Source of the DNA: Bradyrhizobium sp. Arg816
Lineage (GTDB): Bacteria > Pseudomonadota > Alphaproteobacteria > Rhizobiales > Xanthobacteraceae
Assembly (NCBI RefSeq): GCF_029989365.1
Contig: NZ_JAPRAQ010000017.1
Coordinates: 1 to 64,000 of the forward strand
Reading direction: 5' to 3'
Length of the DNA stretch: 64,000 bases
In this document: in pieces, positions 60,932 to 64,000 of the stretch
Layout of the letters: every line of letters begins with the position of its first letter
Numbering within the stretch: the first letter of the stretch is position 1
Translations under genes and position numbers: made by a program
Notes under the pieces: generated by a model
Seen by the model: only the letters and a program-made list of their open reading frames with translations
Database searches by the model: none
Told to the model about the DNA's origin: nothing

Positions 60932-62713
60932 TCAGGGCAGGAAGAACATGAATGGCATTCCGCCGCCTTCCGGCTTGTTGCTTGCGCTGGCCTCGGGTCT
61001 TGCGGGTCTTGCAGGAGCAGCCTCCCTCTCCCTTCGTTCAACTCTTGCGGACGGGGCCTGACGGACCTTGCGCTTCTCGCATTCATTGCTGTCATTCAGA
61101 GAGTAACCCGCAGCGCAGGTAATCTTGACACAGTGATCGCCGTCGCGCTTGAGGCCAGATCCGCAAATCAAAGGACAAACCCGCGCCGACTTGAGCTTGA
61201 TCGCATCGAGCGCATCGGCGCTCGCGGTCTTGGTATCGAACTTGGTGCCGGCGCTTTGATTGAACAGTTCAAGCGAGCGCCGCGACGCCGCATCCCACTC
61301 CCCACTGGCCGATCCCGTCAGGCAGCCGACCCGACGCAATTCGGTTTGAACCGATTTTGCCAGCTCGGCTGGCGAAGGTGGCGGCGCGGGAGCCTGTGGA
61401 TTGGGGAGCGCTGCCACTTTTGTGTCCGTGTTTGCCTTCGCCTCTTGCGGCTGACTTGTTGCTGATGGTGCAGCGTTCTTCGCGGCAGCTGCCGTTTCAG
61501 CCGCGACACGCCTTTGTTCGGCTTGAGCAGCCTGATGCTGCGCGGTTTCCTTGGCGGCCTCGGCGGCGGTCCGAGCCTCCTGCGCTGCTTTCAGATCCGA
61601 CGCAGCCTTGGCAAGTTGCATCTGCTGTGCGCCCTCGTTGACGAGCCGCGCCTGCTCCTGCTCGGCTTGACGCGCCTTTTCGGCCGCAGCAACACGCTTC
61701 TCCTCCGCATCGATTTTGGCGAGCTGAAGCTTTGCGAGACTTGCGTAGTAACCATCCGGATACTGGACGATGAAGAAGTTAAGCGCGTCCTTGTTGCCAA
61801 CCTGCAGCGCGAGCTCGTAGTCGCGCCGTATTTCGGATCGCAGCGTTGGCGATGGGGCAGCTTCCTTCGCGGCCGCCTTGGCTGGTTCTCCGGCTGGTTC
61901 CTTGGTTGGCTCCTTGGCTGTTTCCTTGGCGGGCACCAGCGGCACATCGTCGCCGCCAAGCGTGCCGTAAACATAGGGCTCCTGCCGATTGCCCGTCGCT
62001 TTCATGACGTCGTCGCGAACGAAACCGAACACTCTGCGCAAATCCAGACCCGGAGTCCCGATGTACTTGACCAATGCGGCAGCGTAGGGACTGTTCTTGC
62101 TGTTGCCGTCCGACGCGGTCGAGCCAGCCTTGGCGGCAAAGGCAACCAGAGTATTCGCCGTCGCCGGCTCAATTCGGGCAAGGCCCCGGCTGATGGACCG
62201 CGAGCCGACCGTCCGTTTCATCTTTTCGGAGAAAGGATTGTTGCGGCAAGCATCGAGGATCACAAGTCGCAGCTGCCTTGCCGGTTCGATGGCCAGCATG
62301 ACGCGATCGAGCGAAAACGCCTCATCGTACACATCCGTATCGCGCTCGAGGGTGGCGTCGACCGGGATCAGATAGTTCGTACCTTCGATCTCCATACCAT
62401 GACCGGCGTAGTAGATGACGGCCACATCTGCGTCGCGAGCCTGATCGGCAAAATCGCGCAGCGTTCGCCGCATCTCGATCGCCTGAAGATCCCGGCGGGT
62501 TTGCACAACGTCAAAACCTGCGTTCGTTAGTGTTGCCTCGACAATCGCAGCGTCATTGACGGGATTCGAAAGTGGCGCCGCGTTTTTGTAGGCAGAATTG
62601 CCAATGACGAGTGCGACGCGATTCCCCGCCGATGCCGGCTGACAGAAGAAGAGCAGCAGCACAGGAAGAAGGAACAAGATTCGGCGCAAATTCACGAATC
62701 CGTGCAAATCCAT
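60932..62713 (-). CDS. exported caspase-like protein with coiled coil
   Basis: Protein of 593 aa. A signal peptide (about 1-29, ending ASA) is followed by a caspase-type (C14) domain to about residue 265: NRVALVIGNSAYKNAAPLSNPVNDA, catalytic His105 in YYAGHGME and Cys156 in LDACRNNPF. Then comes a KEPTKEPAGEPAK-like linker, a coiled coil (about 320-410), a peptidoglycan-binding-like segment (about 452-485) and a Cys-rich C-terminal part. Both catalytic residues are intact. Target unknown. Confidence 0.88.
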   Translation of the reverse strand: MDLHGFVNLRRILFLLPVLLLFFCQPASAGNRVALVIGNSAYKNAAPLSNPVNDAAIVEATLTNAGFDVVQTRRDLQAIEMRRTLRDFADQARDADVAVIYYAGHGMEIEGTNYLIPVDATLERDTDVYDEAFSLDRVMLAIEPARQLRLVILDACRNNPFSEKMKRTVGSRSISRGLARIEPATANTLVAFAAKAGSTASDGNSKNSPYAAALVKYIGTPGLDLRRVFGFVRDDVMKATGNRQEPYVYGTLGGDDVPLVPAKETAKEPTKEPAGEPAKAAAKEAAPSPTLRSEIRRDYELALQVGNKDALNFFIVQYPDGYYASLAKLQLAKIDAEEKRVAAAEKARQAEQEQARLVNEGAQQMQLAKAASDLKAAQEARTAAEAAKETAQHQAAQAEQRRVAAETAAAAKNAAPSATSQPQEAKANTDTKVAALPNPQAPAPPPSPAELAKSVQTELRRVGCLTGSASGEWDAASRRSLELFNQSAGTKFDTKTASADALDAIKLKSARVCPLICGSGLKRDGDHCVKITCAAGYSLNDSNECEKRKVRQAPSARVERREREAAPARPARPEASASNKPEGGGMPFMFFLP

Positions 62714-62806
62714 GGCAGTACTACTGTTTAATTATGCGCTTTATGATTCGTGTCGCCGCGACAGAATCGGTTCAATGACAACTCGACGATCCGGAAGGTC
62801 CGCGGA

Positions 62807-62932
62807 ATGTGGAACCGCATGGGACTGGCTGATGTGGCCGCGCTCGGAGATGTGGCCAGCCAATTGACCTCTCCGGAGGCCTGGCGTCTAGTGAGGCAGA
62901 TTTTGAGCGAGCGAGATCACTGCTGTGACTGA
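62807..62932 (+). CDS. possible 41-aa small protein
   Basis: An ATG at 62807 with a GGAAGG ribosome binding site 8 nt away opens 41 codons (starting MWNRMGLADVAALGDV, ending RDHCCD). Its stop overlaps the GTG start of the next gene by 8 bp, which would couple the two. No family recognised; it may be only an upstream frame. Confidence 0.3.
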   Translation: MWNRMGLADVAALGDVASQLTSPEAWRLVRQILSERDHCCD

Positions 62933-63695
62933 CGCGAAGGTCGGCCAGGAGGCGACAGCCAGGAACCGGATCGCCGGCGGCGTCAATCCCTGGCTGGACT
63001 GGACCTCCAGGGTGGCCATCGTGATCGTCTATGGCGGGTCTGCTCTCATTGGCGCCGCCAGCATCCATCGCCTTCCGTTGGGCAGCGTGGACAACCTGCT
63101 GATGATCGCAGCCAGTATTGCCAACGTCCTGTTCCTCGGACTCGTTGCACTGACAACCATGACCCGGCTGGTCCCGACAATGAAGTCGAAGGGCGTTGAG
63201 ATGCGGGTCTCGGCCTTGCTGGGCGCATTTCCGACCGTCGCACTCGCTTTTCTTCCGAAGGCAGAGCTCGGCCCGATCTGGTCAGCTCTGTCCACGACGT
63301 TGATCCTGGTGGGGATCTCGCTTTCTATCGTGGTACTCCGCTGGTTGGGCAAATCCTTTAGCATTCTACCGGAGGCGAGGCGCCTTGTGACGGACGGGCC
63401 TTATCGAGTCGTCCGGCATCCCCTCTACCTATGTGAGGGGATTGCGCTGGTCGGTGTCACACTTCAGGTCCTTTCACCACTTGCCGTGCTCATCGCCATC
63501 GTGGTTGCGATGATTCAGTGCCGACGAATGATCAACGAAGAGCGGATTCTAAGGCTGGCCTTCCCTGAATATGACGTCTATGCCGCGGCAACTCCTTTTC
63601 TGATCCCTGCAGGTCTGATCCCCGCGAGACTCGGGCGGCGAGCTCATCAGGCCGGGCCGGAGCTCTCGACCAAGGCGATCGATCCGCACGCCTGA
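62925..63695 (+). CDS. isoprenylcysteine methyltransferase-like membrane protein
   Basis: Membrane protein of 256 aa with about five helices. The ICMT/PEMT-type motif GPYRVVRHPLYLCEG (about residues 160-174) and the later NEERILRLAFPEYDVYAA (about 204-221) bind SAM and the substrate in this family. The substrate of bacterial members is usually unknown. The start is a GTG at 62925, following a small ORF. Confidence 0.85.
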   Translation: MTDAKVGQEATARNRIAGGVNPWLDWTSRVAIVIVYGGSALIGAASIHRLPLGSVDNLLMIAASIANVLFLGLVALTTMTRLVPTMKSKGVEMRVSALLGAFPTVALAFLPKAELGPIWSALSTTLILVGISLSIVVLRWLGKSFSILPEARRLVTDGPYRVVRHPLYLCEGIALVGVTLQVLSPLAVLIAIVVAMIQCRRMINEERILRLAFPEYDVYAAATPFLIPAGLIPARLGRRAHQAGPELSTKAIDPHA

Positions 63696-64000
63696 CACCG
63701 CGCTTCACGTCTCCTCGATGTGCGGCTCAGCGGAACTCAGGTTTGAACCACGCCAGAGGTCTTGTGTTGCGCTGCCACGAGCAGCTCCCAAAAAAAATAA
63801 ACGTTCTATATCAATATCTTATATTACGATCGCGCCCTCAGCAAAGCACTGGCGTGCGCCTATCATCCACATGAATCGGCGCACAACGCCCGGCGCAATA
63901 TCTTCCATGCCTTTTGAACGCGTCCGCATTTCGAAACAACACATAGGAATGGATCGGGCTCGAGATTGGTACTGTATGCAGATAGGCAGCCGCCGGTAGC
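63696..64000. other. 305 bp at the window end, no gene seen
   Basis: A+T-rich around 63785-63835 (AAATAAACGTTCTATATCAA and further TATAT), which may be a promoter region. A plus-strand frame to the edge has no protein features. Confidence 0.4.

Noticed and set aside
63718..63999. Plus-strand frame running to the window edge
   Set aside because: Composition and codon use are not coding-like; no family match recognised.

Overview
The window is chromosomal DNA from a high-G+C alphaproteobacterium, most likely Bradyrhizobium. The evidence is the rhizobial-type flagellar gene order with short (~300 aa) flagellins, many branched-chain-amino-acid-type and sugar ABC transporters, Tat-exported oxidoreductases, and intergenic repeats that I recall as typical of Bradyrhizobium. 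No rRNA, tRNA, CRISPR array, insertion sequence or prophage was recognised.

Region 1 (1-15.8 kb) is a flagellar cluster resembling the thin (lateral) system of bradyrhizobia. On the minus strand, in transcription order, run motA, fliM, a small membrane protein, fliN, fliG, flhB, flgB, flgC, fliE, flgG, flgA, flgI, a MotE-like gene, flgH, fliL, fliP and two tandem flagellins, the last cut by the window edge. Divergent on the plus strand are a DUF1217 gene, flgF and fliI. Both flagellins carry a nearly identical structured leader. A strong palindrome lies between motA and the divergent genes.

Region 2 (15.8-26.1 kb) holds two large gene-poor stretches, a cysteine-bearing MarR regulator, a ketopantoate-reductase-like protein, a YkgJ-type cysteine-cluster protein, a HerA-like ATPase, and a two-gene nickel-uptake unit (NiCoT permease plus TonB receptor) preceded by a near-consensus NikR operator.

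Region 3 (26.1-42.8 kb) holds a Liv-type ABC transporter with a fused LivH-LivM permease, joined to two carboxymuconolactone-decarboxylase/AhpD-like proteins and a luciferase-like monooxygenase. It is followed by a MetQ-like binding protein, a MATE exporter divergent from a TetR regulator with two operator-like palindromes, an orphan protein with a tandem motif, an orphan peptide-binding protein, an AraC regulator, and a short SoxC-SoxD sulfite dehydrogenase cluster.

Region 4 (42.9-57.4 kb) looks like one carbon-source regulon. A DeoR-family regulator is divergent from deoC, a two-domain aldehyde dehydrogenase, a RbsD/FucU mutarotase, a PfkB sugar kinase and a CUT1 ABC transporter. A second, CUT2 (ribose-type) ABC operon lies beyond the regulator. 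The same operator-like sequence occurs at the deoR-deoC promoter region and upstream of the CUT2 operon. Together the genes fit uptake, mutarotation and phosphorylation of 2-deoxyribose (or a related sugar), cleavage to glyceraldehyde-3-phosphate and acetaldehyde, and oxidation of acetaldehyde. The substrate is inferred.

Region 5 (57.4-64 kb) is accessory, with looser gene packing: a methyltransferase with an export-like N-terminus, an NTF2-like secreted protein, a small metzincin-like protease, an exported caspase-like protein and an isoprenylcysteine-methyltransferase-like membrane protein.
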